Positions 7,793 through 16,479 of a stretch of 64,000 nucleotides of DNA are shown here, piece by piece (position 1 is the first letter of the stretch; every line of letters begins with the position of its first letter). The DNA lies in assembly GCA_048267305.1 (NCBI GenBank), contig JBLWXT010000022.1, forward strand, positions 1 through 64,000, read 5' to 3'. A program made the translations under genes and the position numbers. Source of the stretch: Owenweeksia sp048267305 (GTDB taxonomy: Bacteria; Bacteroidota; Bacteroidia; Flavobacteriales; Schleiferiaceae). The notes beneath the pieces were generated by a model that had not been told where the DNA came from, ran no database searches, and was given only the letters and a program-made list of their open reading frames with translations.

Positions 7793-8527
7793 ATGAGTAC
7801 AGCCAATTCCTGGTTTAAATCCTGGTTTGATACCCCTTATTATCACATTCTTTATCGTCATCGCGATGATAATGAGGCTCAGGTATTTATTAAAAATACC
7901 GTTCACAGTCTTCATCCATCCAAAGACTGCCATATTCTGGACCTGGCCTGTGGTCGGGGCAGGCATGCCAAGTTTCTCAGCAAATTGGGATATGAGGTTA
8001 CGGGTATAGATTTATCTGAAAGCAACATCAGCTTTGCCAAAAAACATCATAGTGGGGAGCGTTTACACTTTGAGGTTGGCGATATGAGACAGCCTTACGG
8101 GGAAAATCGCTTTGATTACATTTTTAATCTTTTTACCAGTTTTGGATATTTTGATAGTTGGGATGACGATTTACGAGCGTTAAAAATGATGAAGCAGGCT
8201 TTAAAACCTGGAGGAACCCTGGTTTTGGATTTTATGAATGTAAACAAGGTAAAGCTGGGGCTGGTAAAGAAGGAAGTGAGAACGGTGAAGGATATTGAAT
8301 TTCATATAGAACGATTTATCCGTAACGGAATGGTGGTTAAGCAAATACGGTTTGAGGCTGATGGTGCTCTTCATGAGTATGAGGAGCAGGTTCAGCTGTT
8401 GAATCGTGAGGACTTCCAGCTTTTGCTGAATGAAGCGGGGTTTGAGATAACCTCTATCTATGGGGATTTCGATCTCAGTGAATTTAATGCGCGTGATTCC
8501 GAGAGATTGATTTTATTTGCGCAATAA
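7793..8527 (+). CDS. class I SAM-dependent methyltransferase
   Basis: The 244-residue protein shows motif I as HILDLACGRGRHAKFLSKLGYEVTGIDLS (about residues 45-75), an acidic motif II end (GDMRQPYG) and the FDYIFNLFTSFGYF segment common in the Methyltransf_25 / YcgJ-like group. The acceptor is probably a small molecule, but cannot be named. It overlaps the ZIP transporter start by one base (TAATG), so the two are coupled, in a run of three plus-strand genes beginning with the TSUP permease. Confidence 0.85.
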   Translation: MSTANSWFKSWFDTPYYHILYRHRDDNEAQVFIKNTVHSLHPSKDCHILDLACGRGRHAKFLSKLGYEVTGIDLSESNISFAKKHHSGERLHFEVGDMRQPYGENRFDYIFNLFTSFGYFDSWDDDLRALKMMKQALKPGGTLVLDFMNVNKVKLGLVKKEVRTVKDIEFHIERFIRNGMVVKQIRFEADGALHEYEEQVQLLNREDFQLLLNEAGFEITSIYGDFDLSEFNARDSERLILFAQ

Positions 8528-9231
8528 TGGAGTCATACTTATTTCTCATACTTTCGGTGGTGGCCGGCACTTTAATTGCCGCCTTTTTGTTTAATCAGAA
8601 TAGTACTTCTGTTAAATTCCTACTCACCTTTAGCGGAGCCTATCTTCTGGGCATTGGGGTATTCCATCTCCTTCCGGAGATTTATGAAGGGCACAACCCT
8701 ACCATTGGTTTTTGGATTATGGGCGGGTTTTTTATTCAGCTGGTGCTGGAGATTTTTAGTAAGGGTATGGAGCATGGCCATGGTCATCAGGAGATGTTTC
8801 ATACCAAATCATTACCTATTGGTGTGTTGGCCAGCTTGTTTCTGCATGCCCTGCTCGAAAGTTTACCCATTGGTGCCCAACATGATCATGGAAGTAAAAA
8901 TGCACTGCTTTGGGGAATTGTAATACATAAGTTGCCAGTGAGTATCATCCTGTTTACGATGATGAGGGAGCTCACTTCAAACACGTGGAAGATTATTATT
9001 GTAATGATAATGTTTGCTCTTGTAGCGCCTGTAGGTGTGTTTGTGGGAGAGTCGCTACCTATTTTCAGCGAATACTACAGAGAGCTTACTGCGCTTACCC
9101 TGGGGGTGTTTCTCCATATCTCCACCACTATTCTTTTTGAAAGCAACCAATCACACCGTTTTAATTTTATGAAGTTTTTTGCTGCCGGCCTGGCCGTAAT
9201 ATTGGCTTGGTTTTCAGTGGCCCAGCATTAA
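8527..9231 (+). CDS. ZIP family metal transporter
   Basis: A 234-residue protein with eight predicted membrane helices and a histidine-rich cytoplasmic loop (HGHGHQEMFH, residues 83-92). The metal-binding helix 4 reads LHALLESLPIG (H107, E111) and helix 5 contains VIHKLPVS (H134), the ZIP transport-site pattern. It should move Zn2+ or a similar divalent cation toward the cytosol. The start codon overlaps the methyltransferase stop. Length is close to the usual bacterial ZIP, and no regulator lies nearby. Confidence 0.85.
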   Translation: MESYLFLILSVVAGTLIAAFLFNQNSTSVKFLLTFSGAYLLGIGVFHLLPEIYEGHNPTIGFWIMGGFFIQLVLEIFSKGMEHGHGHQEMFHTKSLPIGVLASLFLHALLESLPIGAQHDHGSKNALLWGIVIHKLPVSIILFTMMRELTSNTWKIIIVMIMFALVAPVGVFVGESLPIFSEYYRELTALTLGVFLHISTTILFESNQSHRFNFMKFFAAGLAVILAWFSVAQH

Positions 9232-9299
9232 TTGAGTTTTGTTTACTGCCATATAGATAGAACCGATTATATGAATTTCACTCAGCTATAAAGCTTCTA

Positions 9300-9307
9300 T
9301 ATATTTG
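9300..9307 (+). promoter_or_regulatory. candidate -7 element of the peroxiredoxin gene
   Basis: TATATTTG matches the Bacteroidota -7 consensus TAnnTTTG exactly and lies 83 bases before the peroxiredoxin ATG. No clear -33 TTG is seen at the expected distance. Confidence 0.45.
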
Positions 9308-9335
9308 CATCAGTTATTAAAAACGTAAATAACAT

Positions 9336-9355
9336 AGTCAATACGAATATTGACT
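9336..9355 (+). promoter_or_regulatory. perfect palindrome in the peroxiredoxin leader
   Basis: AGTCAATA and TATTGACT are exact reverse complements separated by CGAA. The 20-bp site lies between the candidate -7 element and the ATG, 35 bases before the start codon. It could be a repressor operator for a redox regulator or a stem-loop in the leader RNA. Confidence 0.55.
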
Positions 9356-9390
9356 GAAATAAATATTCAATTTTTAAATTATAATCAAAC

Positions 9391-10023
9391 ATGGGCGTAT
9401 TAGTAGGAAAAAAGGCTCCGCAGTTTACTGCATCAGCCGTAATCAATGGAGAAGAAATCGTTAATGACTTTACTCTAGAGCAATTTGCAGGTAAGAAGTA
9501 TGTTGTTCTTTTCTTCTATCCAAAGGATTTTACATTTGTTTGCCCCACCGAGCTTCACGCTTTTCAGGCAAAGTTGGAGGAATTCAACAAGCTTGATGTG
9601 GAAGTTGTGGCTGTTTCAACCGATACAGAACAGTCTCACTGGGGTTGGTTACAACTAACTAAAGATCAAGGTGGTATTCAGGGAGTGACTTATCCTATTG
9701 TTGCTGATACCAACAAAACTATTTCTGCCAACTATGATGTATTGGCTGGTAGCTATTATTATGATGAAAATGAGGAACTAAGTGCAGAAGGCGAAATGAT
9801 TGCCTACCGTGGTTTGTTCCTTATTGACAAGGATCAGGTTGTTCGTCACCAATTGGTGAATGATCTTCCACTTGGACGTAATGTAGACGAAGCTTTACGC
9901 ATGGTAAAGGCACTTCAGTTTATTGAAGAAAAAGGTGAAGTATGCCCTGCAAACTGGGATGAAGGCAAAAGCGGAATGAGTGCTACTCATGATGGTGTTG
10001 CTTCTTACCTGAGCGAAAACTAA
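9391..10023 (+). CDS. 2-Cys peroxiredoxin (AhpC/Prx1 type)
   Basis: A 210-residue cytosolic thiol peroxidase that reduces H2O2 and organic peroxides. The peroxidatic Cys51 sits in FFYPKDFTFVCPTE and the resolving Cys185 in GEVCPANW, so it is a typical 2-Cys enzyme. The GGIQ and YY-like segments (residues 94-97 and around 122) suggest the over-oxidation-sensitive form. It stands alone between a candidate promoter plus palindrome and a strong terminator, and has good codon regularity, which suggests high, separately regulated expression. The electron donor is not encoded nearby. Confidence 0.95.
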   Translation: MGVLVGKKAPQFTASAVINGEEIVNDFTLEQFAGKKYVVLFFYPKDFTFVCPTELHAFQAKLEEFNKLDVEVVAVSTDTEQSHWGWLQLTKDQGGIQGVTYPIVADTNKTISANYDVLAGSYYYDENEELSAEGEMIAYRGLFLIDKDQVVRHQLVNDLPLGRNVDEALRMVKALQFIEEKGEVCPANWDEGKSGMSATHDGVASYLSEN

Positions 10024-10047
10024 GAGAATTTACCTCTTAAAATAGTG

Positions 10048-10080
10048 AACCCTGATCATTTTATGGTCAGGGTTTTTTAT
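10048..10080 (+). terminator. intrinsic terminator of the peroxiredoxin gene
   Basis: A 10-bp stem (AACCCTGATC with GGTCAGGGTT, one G-T wobble), a 7-base loop and a following T-run, 25 bases past the stop codon. Confidence 0.85.
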
Positions 10081-10211
10081 TTCCAGATGGCTGGTAACAC
10101 AAATAGCAGGTGCTTTGCCATAAAGAAGTCCATCGCCATCAGATTGATTTGAAACCCCCTTTTGTAGCCCTGATTAGAGAAGGTGAAAAGCTTGAAGACA
10201 GATCAGGTTAT

Positions 10212-10673
10212 TTATGATTTTCCAGTCTCCCGATCAGTAGGTATAGTCTCTATCTCAAAAACCTTGGCTTGCTCAGTATTAAGCAGTTCAAAGTCTTCCA
10301 TAGGAAGTTGAAGAAACCAGGCGGCACTTTCAAGTTCGGTATAGATATTAATTTCCTGCTTTGGTTTCATCTTAGTTTCAAAGATCATTGAAAGGGCAGT
10401 TTCAAAAGGCTTGTTAACCAAAAGGGCGAAGCGCCCGGTTGCGGCTTTGTTATCGGCAATTAACATCTGGGAGAGTTCTATTATTTCTGCCGGATTTAAA
10501 AGTAAATCTGCGTTGGTAAGATCCAAAACTCCCCCAAATTCAGGACTATATTTATCGTCTGACCAAATGATTGAGATGGCTCTTAGTAGCCCCTCCATGG
10601 TTACTTTGCCTTCCATTCTTTCAATAAAAAGCTTCTTTTCGGGAAGTAAAACGTAGCTGAGAGTCATCGGCAA
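10212..10673 (-). CDS. hypothetical protein, SpoIIAA/STAS-like fold suspected
   Basis: A 153-residue soluble protein without signal or membrane segments. The pattern (LPEKKLFIERMEGKVTMEGLLRAISIIWSDDKYSPEFGGVLDLTNADLLL, then an alternating helix-strand region) resembles small SpoIIAA-like proteins of Bacteroidota, in which a strand-helix repeat surrounds a VLDLTNA segment. The match is by shape only. It follows the six-gene amine-metabolism operon by 59 bases in the same direction and may be its last member, but no role in that pathway is evident. Confidence 0.55.
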   Translation of the reverse strand: MPMTLSYVLLPEKKLFIERMEGKVTMEGLLRAISIIWSDDKYSPEFGGVLDLTNADLLLNPAEIIELSQMLIADNKAATGRFALLVNKPFETALSMIFETKMKPKQEINIYTELESAAWFLQLPMEDFELLNTEQAKVFEIETIPTDRETGKS

Positions 10674-10732
10674 AGTTTTTAGTAATTTAAAAAATAAGTT
10701 TTGATAACAGGCAATAATTGAAGCTATTAATG

Positions 10733-11725
10733 CTACTTAGTAAACTCCCTTGTTTGAAATTTTTTGAGATTTACAATCTCACGGCCTTCCCGAAATTCAT
10801 AAAAAGATTGTCTTAGCTCCTTTCCCGGCCAGAGAATTCGCATATCCATTTCCTCAATATTGTAAACTGCAGTGTACAATGTTACAAAGGCTTTATTGGC
10901 ATTATTGTGATATAATGGAAGTGAGAAAAAGCGCCTTATCACATCTTCTTTCATGAGATATGGATTTAGCAGAAGTTCATCCAAAAACTGTTTGCGTTCC
11001 AGCGTTCCTGTTAAGGCGGCATACTCTGTCCACTCCACAAATTCCTGATGGTTGGTGGCCACCCACGAATTGGTAATTACGGGTGGTCTGTCTGGTGATA
11101 AGTACAGCGTGGAATAGCGACCTGTTTTGTCGATAAGTGTAATGTTATATACCATATGCACAGGAATTCGCAGAAATGCATTCTGAGCTTCCTCTACATT
11201 TTTACAGGTTTCGAGTGCATATCGCACCAACAAAGGAATACCAAAACCGATACCGCTTATTTTTCTACCTCCAAAGGTGAGGGATACCACCAGGCCCTCA
11301 GCATTAATACCGTCCAGCAAGCCCCAGTTACAATCAGATATTCCCATTACGGGTTGTAGCCAGTTGGTTTTTAGTAAAACACCTTCAAAAAAACGTGGGT
11401 CGTAATCGTAGTTGCGTATTAGCCCAATAGGCGATTTAGTCCAGGCCAACTGTGTACAGCCGCTCATAAAGGGTGGCGGATTGTAAAGGGTTAGGTATCG
11501 CGAAGCAACATCTCCGTTACCTGCCAGCTCACATAGCCTTTCGTACAGTGGGTATAGTTCGGGCATGTATTCCCGAAGTTTTTCAGAAGCAGTAAGGTAG
11601 CCCGGCCGTGCTAAAATACCCTCCTGGGTATACCATTTTTTATAATAGGGCCACGATTTTTCAAATCGCTTTTTCCATTTTTTGCCTGGTTTTGCTTCCT
11701 CTACGCTTTTTAGCGATAGCAGCAT
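10733..11725 (-). CDS. C45 family autoproteolytic acyltransferase/hydrolase
   Basis: The 330-residue protein has the core of peptidase family C45 (acyl-CoA:6-aminopenicillanate acyltransferase and relatives). The conserved SGCTQLAW places the N-terminal nucleophile at Cys90, followed by RNYDYDP, GISDCNWGLLDGINAEGLVVSL and an NSWVATNHQ segment. Such Ntn hydrolases cut themselves before the Cys and then form or break amide bonds. The roughly 89 residues before it would be the released propeptide-like part. It starts one base after the ATP-grasp stop, so it is the distal gene of the 10.7-18.8 kb operon. The substrate is inferred to be an amide product of that pathway. Confidence 0.85.
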   Translation of the reverse strand: MLLSLKSVEEAKPGKKWKKRFEKSWPYYKKWYTQEGILARPGYLTASEKLREYMPELYPLYERLCELAGNGDVASRYLTLYNPPPFMSGCTQLAWTKSPIGLIRNYDYDPRFFEGVLLKTNWLQPVMGISDCNWGLLDGINAEGLVVSLTFGGRKISGIGFGIPLLVRYALETCKNVEEAQNAFLRIPVHMVYNITLIDKTGRYSTLYLSPDRPPVITNSWVATNHQEFVEWTEYAALTGTLERKQFLDELLLNPYLMKEDVIRRFFSLPLYHNNANKAFVTLYTAVYNIEEMDMRILWPGKELRQSFYEFREGREIVNLKKFQTREFTK

Positions 11726-11726
11726 T

Positions 11727-13205
11727 TTACATCATTTTAAAGCCACCGATTTCAGCCACTTTGTCGGCCACAAACTGTTCGTTGCCAGGTGCTTTAGATT
11801 TATAAAGCGATTTGATACCGTGGATCCACATACGGGCTCTGTCTCTCAACTGAAAGTCATCTGTCATCAGTCTTCCACGCATTACTAATATGCCCATATC
11901 AGCACCCTCATAGAGGTAATCGCCAACACGGGTAATTCTCAAATAAAATGCTTCATTCTCCTTCTCTACCGCTCTGCGATGGGTATCCATTCTGTCAAAA
12001 TAAATACAGCCATCATCCATCATTTTATAAATTCCTGAGCGAGGAGCCTGGGTTACATATTCTACAGTATCATCAGTATGTTTTATTACCAACTGGCTCC
12101 AGGAGTCAATGTTGGCAGGGTCAAACCATCTATCGTTCAACGCCTCAATGTCCAGCTCATAGGGCTGATCCATATATTCTAAAATATGAAACAGAAAGAG
12201 TGGGGCATCGGCCAAGGCAAATACAGCATGGTTGGTAATAGAACTGGCGCCAGTTACCCTAGGGTTAAGTTCTCCCAGGTAAATTTCATTGGTACCTTCC
12301 TCAATAAGGAAGTCAAGTTCAAAATAACCTTTGTATCCTTCCTTTCGAAGCTGATCGCCAAATAGTTGAGTATACTTTCGGGCTTTTTCCCTTATTTCGG
12401 GAGTAAAGGCATCCGGATAAATCTCATTGCCACACCACCCCCCCTTGTAAGGGGTAAGTTCTTTAAAACCCACCAACTCCGTCATTAAGGGGGCTACCAA
12501 AGTGCCGTGTTGTGTTACACAAGCTTCTATGGCAGAGCCATAGCACTTAATGCGCTTCATAACCTTCACCTCACTTTCCGCCTCAATTTCTTCCTTATAC
12601 TTATTGTATTCTTCCTCGTTGGAAATAAAGAAGGTAGTATGGCCTGAATCGCCAAACGGTGTTTGTACCACCAAATCATTTCCTAAGTGTGCAGAAACTT
12701 CGCGCAGATGCTGGTAATTTTTAACATTGTGAAGAATGTTAGGTACACAGGCCACTCCGGCTTTTTCGGCAATGCGGTTGGTATTAACCTTATTATCCAT
12801 GGATATCCGCATTTCCGCAGAGGGGAAAGCCACATCCAGACCGAGTTTTTTAGATAGCTCCTCAGTGCGGCTATCAAACATGAGGTATAGCGCCTTGCCA
12901 TGATCGCCACGGCTGCGGATGTAATCCACCACTTCCTTGTGTTCCAAAAGGTAGTTGTTGATGTCTTCAATACTTTGAAATTCCTCGTGGGGCAACTCTT
13001 CCTTTGGGGCAAACACATTGGGATGTTTACCGTCAAAACACTCGATATAGCATATAAATTTGAATCCTCTAACCCATTCATCTGCTCCCAAAAGGTTGAA
13101 GTTGGTGGCACTGATAAAATATATAGGGGTTTCATTGGTATAGAAAAATCTTCGAATGTCCGAAAGACCCTTTAATGTGGGAACGCTATTGGCGGTTGTA
13201 CTCAT
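11727..13205 (-). CDS. ATP-grasp carboxylate-amine ligase
   Basis: A 492-residue ATP-grasp protein of the kind often labelled biotin carboxylase-like. After an N-terminal Rossmann-like region, the ATP-binding part runs from FPSAEMRISMDNKVNTNRIAEKAGV (about 128-152) through DLVVQTPFGDSGHTTFFI (177-194). It ends with the metal-binding FELDFLIEE (295-303) and GELNPRVTG (311-319). No biotin-carrier or carboxyltransferase partner is present, so amide or peptide ligation through an acyl phosphate is more likely than carboxylation. It lies between the decarboxylase-like gene (34 bases upstream) and the C45 gene (1 base downstream). Confidence 0.82.
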   Translation of the reverse strand: MSTTANSVPTLKGLSDIRRFFYTNETPIYFISATNFNLLGADEWVRGFKFICYIECFDGKHPNVFAPKEELPHEEFQSIEDINNYLLEHKEVVDYIRSRGDHGKALYLMFDSRTEELSKKLGLDVAFPSAEMRISMDNKVNTNRIAEKAGVACVPNILHNVKNYQHLREVSAHLGNDLVVQTPFGDSGHTTFFISNEEEYNKYKEEIEAESEVKVMKRIKCYGSAIEACVTQHGTLVAPLMTELVGFKELTPYKGGWCGNEIYPDAFTPEIREKARKYTQLFGDQLRKEGYKGYFELDFLIEEGTNEIYLGELNPRVTGASSITNHAVFALADAPLFLFHILEYMDQPYELDIEALNDRWFDPANIDSWSQLVIKHTDDTVEYVTQAPRSGIYKMMDDGCIYFDRMDTHRRAVEKENEAFYLRITRVGDYLYEGADMGILVMRGRLMTDDFQLRDRARMWIHGIKSLYKSKAPGNEQFVADKVAEIGGFKMM

Positions 13206-13239
13206 GGATTTTTGAATTATGCTGTATTAATAATTTGGT

Positions 13240-15960
13240 TTAGATTTTTGCCGCGGGCGACATCATGGCCGTGGTCATTGTTTTATGCCGGTTTAGCACC
13301 TTTGCCGTAAATACCCGCAGGCCCATATCGGGTCGGAAACCGTGTATTTCCTTAACGTCAAGTTTCATAAAGAACTCCAGTATTTCGGGGCTCAAAACCT
13401 GTCCGGGCACTAAAATAGGAAACCCCGGAGGATAGGGAATAACAAAGCTTGCTGCCACTATTTCCTTGCCTTCCTTTAAATCTTCTTCGCATTTAGTGAG
13501 TGGGATGTGCTGGCAATTCGTATCGTCATAAGACAAAAAGTAGGCTTCACGCAAGTTTCCACCAGGAACACCCGGCATGGCTTGAAAAGACGAATGAAAG
13601 TGGCTGAAATCGGGAAGGGGAGGGCATTCCTGTGTTAGTGACCTGATTTTTTTCACCTGAATTTCCTTTTCTTCCCTGTTGTAAGCCTTTAAGTTGTCAT
13701 CAAGCTGATCAGCTATTTTCAACAGCACCCTGATGAGGTAGGCAACGGAGCTGCGTGTGGTACCAATATTGGTCATAAACAGCACAGTATTCCTTGAGGT
13801 TTTGTTTATCTGAATACCAAACTGATCCATCAGATACTTGTTTTTAAAGGTATCACCATCAACGCCAGTACGGCCTATATAAAGGTTGATTTTAGTGGGA
13901 TCCAGTACAAATTCATCGTCTGACCAGGCTTCATCCATACGCACCCAGCCGGTATCTGTATTAAAGTATTCAGAAATACCTGATTTGCGGTATTGTGGTG
14001 GGATGAAATTGGATACGGTAAGCACATCAAAGTACTTTTTCAACTTGGGATGGGAGTGAATTTTGGAGCGCAGCACCATGGCGTTCTCCACACTTTTCTC
14101 CACCATTTCGTAACCCTCAAACTGTACCTGCCTGCGGCCAACATCCAGTGAACCTAAAATCTGATAGTTTGGAGAGGTGGAGGTATGCGTTTTATAGGCT
14201 TCGAGGAAAGACTCCTCCGTTCTTCGTCTGAATTCTTCATCCCAAATGTGGATCATAGAGCCCTGCCGAAGTGAGGTGAGCGTTTTATGAGTACTCTGCG
14301 TAGCATACACTCTTATTTTCACCTTGTCAGGATCGGGCATTCCGGTTTTATCCTTTGCATTGGCGTAGGCCTCACGGTAAGCTTTGCTTTGATATTTTTG
14401 ACAAAGATGTTCGGCAGCATACATGGCTGTGCGTTGTTTATAAATAGGAGAAAATCCCGCGAAGGCAAACCAGGCCTCATCCCATAAAAATATCATGTCG
14501 GGCTTTATGGCCAATACGGCTTCCATCACTTTTTGCACATTGTATACAATACCATCAAAAGTGCAATTGGTAAGTAAAAGCATCCTGGCTTTATCGAGCC
14601 TGCCGGCAGATTTTAAAACCTCCAGCTTTTCCAGAATATGATCTAATGGAACGGCTCCATACATGGAGTATTCCTGAACGGGGTAGGAATCCAGATATAC
14701 CGGGAAAGCACCAGATAGTACCAGTCCATAGTGGTGAGATTTATGACAATCACGATCAATAAGAACAAGGTCGCCCGGCTGGGCCACAGCCTGCACTACA
14801 ATTTTATTGGCGGTTGATGTTCCGTTGGTTACAAAAAAAGTTTGTCTGGCTCCGTAAGCCCGGGCAGCCATTTCCTGTGCTTTTTTTAAGGGGCCTGTGG
14901 GCTGTAGTAAAGAGTCTAAACCACCCGTAGTGGCAGAGGTTTCTGCCAAAAACAGATTACGTCCGTAAAAATCGCCAAAGTCCTTTATCCATCTCGATTT
15001 AAAAACGGAGTTACCCCGCGAAATCGGCATGGCATGAAAAACGCCCATTGGTTTTTGGCTGTAATCCACTAAGGCAGAAAAGAAAGGTGTGTTAAACCGC
15101 TCCTTTATACCATGTTGTATACTTAGGTGTATTTCCTGAAGATCTTCGGTTCTGTAAAAAATCCGATTGAATACTTCCAGGGTGGTATCCTTAATACTGG
15201 GCAATGAGGTGTCGGTAACGTAGTAAATATCGAGCTCTGGTCTAAGTTTCCTGATTATCTTACCGAGTACAGGACCATAGTCCATCTCGCTGTCAGATTC
15301 AACACCCACATTTTGCATTCCGTTGATAAACGGTTTAATGATGCTAAGGGTGTTTTTGGATTTATAATTCAAACCGTATCGGATAACCACGGCCTGGATA
15401 TTTCTGTTAAAAATGAGGGCAATAAGTGAGTCCTGAAAGCTTCTTGTAATCACCACTTCAAAAGAAAAGGCTTCTGTGGCTGAGTGAATTTCGCGGAGGT
15501 TTTCCTTGAGGTCTATCTGCTCTTCGCGGTCAATATCATCTACAAAAAGTACTTCGAAATAGTTTTTGGCAACGTGTTCTTCGGAGTCATCTTCCTTTAT
15601 GCTGCGTGATCCATCAGAATCCATCACCATTACCCTGTTGCTTGAGCGGTAAGACTCGCTGGCCAGACTTCGAAGGGTTTTATTTAAAACATTCGAAAAA
15701 TGAGCATACTCTTCACGCTTAAACATAGAGATAAGTTCTCTTACATGTTCAATGCCTGGAAATGCCCAATATTGCTCAATAAGTTTTAATGTTTTAAGGC
15801 TATTGGACACCTTTTCCACATTTTTTGGAATGTCGGCAGGTTTCTTTCCAGACTTCAGTTCACTGGCTGCAACTTTTAATTTTTGCCAGGTGTCTGAGCG
15901 CAGTTGTGCTACATTGAAATATTCCTGACTTAAAAACTCGGAATCTATAGGGTTGTGCAT
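13240..15960 (-). CDS. Orn/Lys/Arg decarboxylase-like PLP enzyme, long form
   Basis: A 906-residue fold-type I PLP protein of the ornithine/lysine/arginine decarboxylase family. The catalytic region runs from FLAETSATTGGLDSLLQPTG (338-357) through VTNGTSTANK, DRDCHKSHH and LWDEAWFAF to ATQSTHKTLTSLRQGSM, with Lys559 the expected Schiff-base lysine. The C-terminal YPPGFPILVPGQVL is also typical. Unlike ordinary family members it has about 300 residues ahead of this, including a receiver-like wing near 130-260. Some relatives act as aminotransferases, so decarboxylation is likely but not certain. It starts 6 bases after the VOC gene and lies centrally in the operon. Confidence 0.85.
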   Translation of the reverse strand: MHNPIDSEFLSQEYFNVAQLRSDTWQKLKVAASELKSGKKPADIPKNVEKVSNSLKTLKLIEQYWAFPGIEHVRELISMFKREEYAHFSNVLNKTLRSLASESYRSSNRVMVMDSDGSRSIKEDDSEEHVAKNYFEVLFVDDIDREEQIDLKENLREIHSATEAFSFEVVITRSFQDSLIALIFNRNIQAVVIRYGLNYKSKNTLSIIKPFINGMQNVGVESDSEMDYGPVLGKIIRKLRPELDIYYVTDTSLPSIKDTTLEVFNRIFYRTEDLQEIHLSIQHGIKERFNTPFFSALVDYSQKPMGVFHAMPISRGNSVFKSRWIKDFGDFYGRNLFLAETSATTGGLDSLLQPTGPLKKAQEMAARAYGARQTFFVTNGTSTANKIVVQAVAQPGDLVLIDRDCHKSHHYGLVLSGAFPVYLDSYPVQEYSMYGAVPLDHILEKLEVLKSAGRLDKARMLLLTNCTFDGIVYNVQKVMEAVLAIKPDMIFLWDEAWFAFAGFSPIYKQRTAMYAAEHLCQKYQSKAYREAYANAKDKTGMPDPDKVKIRVYATQSTHKTLTSLRQGSMIHIWDEEFRRRTEESFLEAYKTHTSTSPNYQILGSLDVGRRQVQFEGYEMVEKSVENAMVLRSKIHSHPKLKKYFDVLTVSNFIPPQYRKSGISEYFNTDTGWVRMDEAWSDDEFVLDPTKINLYIGRTGVDGDTFKNKYLMDQFGIQINKTSRNTVLFMTNIGTTRSSVAYLIRVLLKIADQLDDNLKAYNREEKEIQVKKIRSLTQECPPLPDFSHFHSSFQAMPGVPGGNLREAYFLSYDDTNCQHIPLTKCEEDLKEGKEIVAASFVIPYPPGFPILVPGQVLSPEILEFFMKLDVKEIHGFRPDMGLRVFTAKVLNRHKTMTTAMMSPAAKI

Positions 15961-15966
15961 AAAGTA

Positions 15967-16428
15967 TTATTTCTGGTGTAAAGCCAGTTTATTTCCTTCA
16001 CAATCTAAAAACAGGGCAAAATTTCCAGCCGATTCGCTAATGAGGGTTTTACCCAGTAGTAGCCTGCCGCCCATTTCCTCAATTCGAGGCAGCATATCCT
16101 CCAGGTTTTCTGAAGCATTTAAGTATAGCAGTGGTCCGCGGTCGCTTGGAATGCTGCCTTCTCCACATATTATGGCTCCACTCATGCCTTTTTCGGGAGG
16201 GAAAAAGGCCATGGTATAGGTGTTTACTTCGGTGGTTTCCATTTCTATATTAAAGAGGCGGTTGTAAAACGCAACCGCCCTTTTAAAATCATGTGCGGGT
16301 ATTTCAAACCAAGTGAGGAAGCTTAGTGGCGAGGGTGATTCGGACTTGTTTTTTACTGCTTTCTTATCTGCAGAAGGATTGACTTTCGTTCCCTTTTGTA
16401 AGTTTCCTCCTTTACCTGAGCTTCCCAT
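15967..16428 (-). CDS. VOC (glyoxalase/bleomycin-resistance fold) protein
   Basis: A 153-residue protein whose first 33 residues are a polar, Lys/Ser-rich tail, followed by one VOC unit pair: FLTWFEIPAHDFKRAVAFYNRLFNIEME and ISESAGNFALFLDCEGNKLALHQ. The fold supplies metal-dependent isomerases, dioxygenases or binding proteins. A His/Glu metal set is not obvious, since EIPAHD and the final CEGN give only weak candidates. It sits between the nitrilase-like gene and the large PLP enzyme, 6 bases from the latter, so it should serve the same pathway. Confidence 0.8.
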   Translation of the reverse strand: MGSSGKGGNLQKGTKVNPSADKKAVKNKSESPSPLSFLTWFEIPAHDFKRAVAFYNRLFNIEMETTEVNTYTMAFFPPEKGMSGAIICGEGSIPSDRGPLLYLNASENLEDMLPRIEEMGGRLLLGKTLISESAGNFALFLDCEGNKLALHQK

Positions 16429-16479
16429 ATAGGTTTGTTTTTTAGTTGTTCAGAAATTTATAAAAAATTTCGCTGCCAT

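Noticed and set aside
10090..10211. Open minus-strand frame reading GDGLLYGKAPAICV and on into the terminator region
   Set aside because: About 60 codons with no start codon, and it runs through a clear intrinsic terminator; judged chance.
11727..13205. Annotating the ATP-grasp protein as an acetyl-CoA carboxylase subunit
   Set aside because: No biotin-carrier or carboxyltransferase partner is present, and its neighbours are amine- and amide-processing enzymes.
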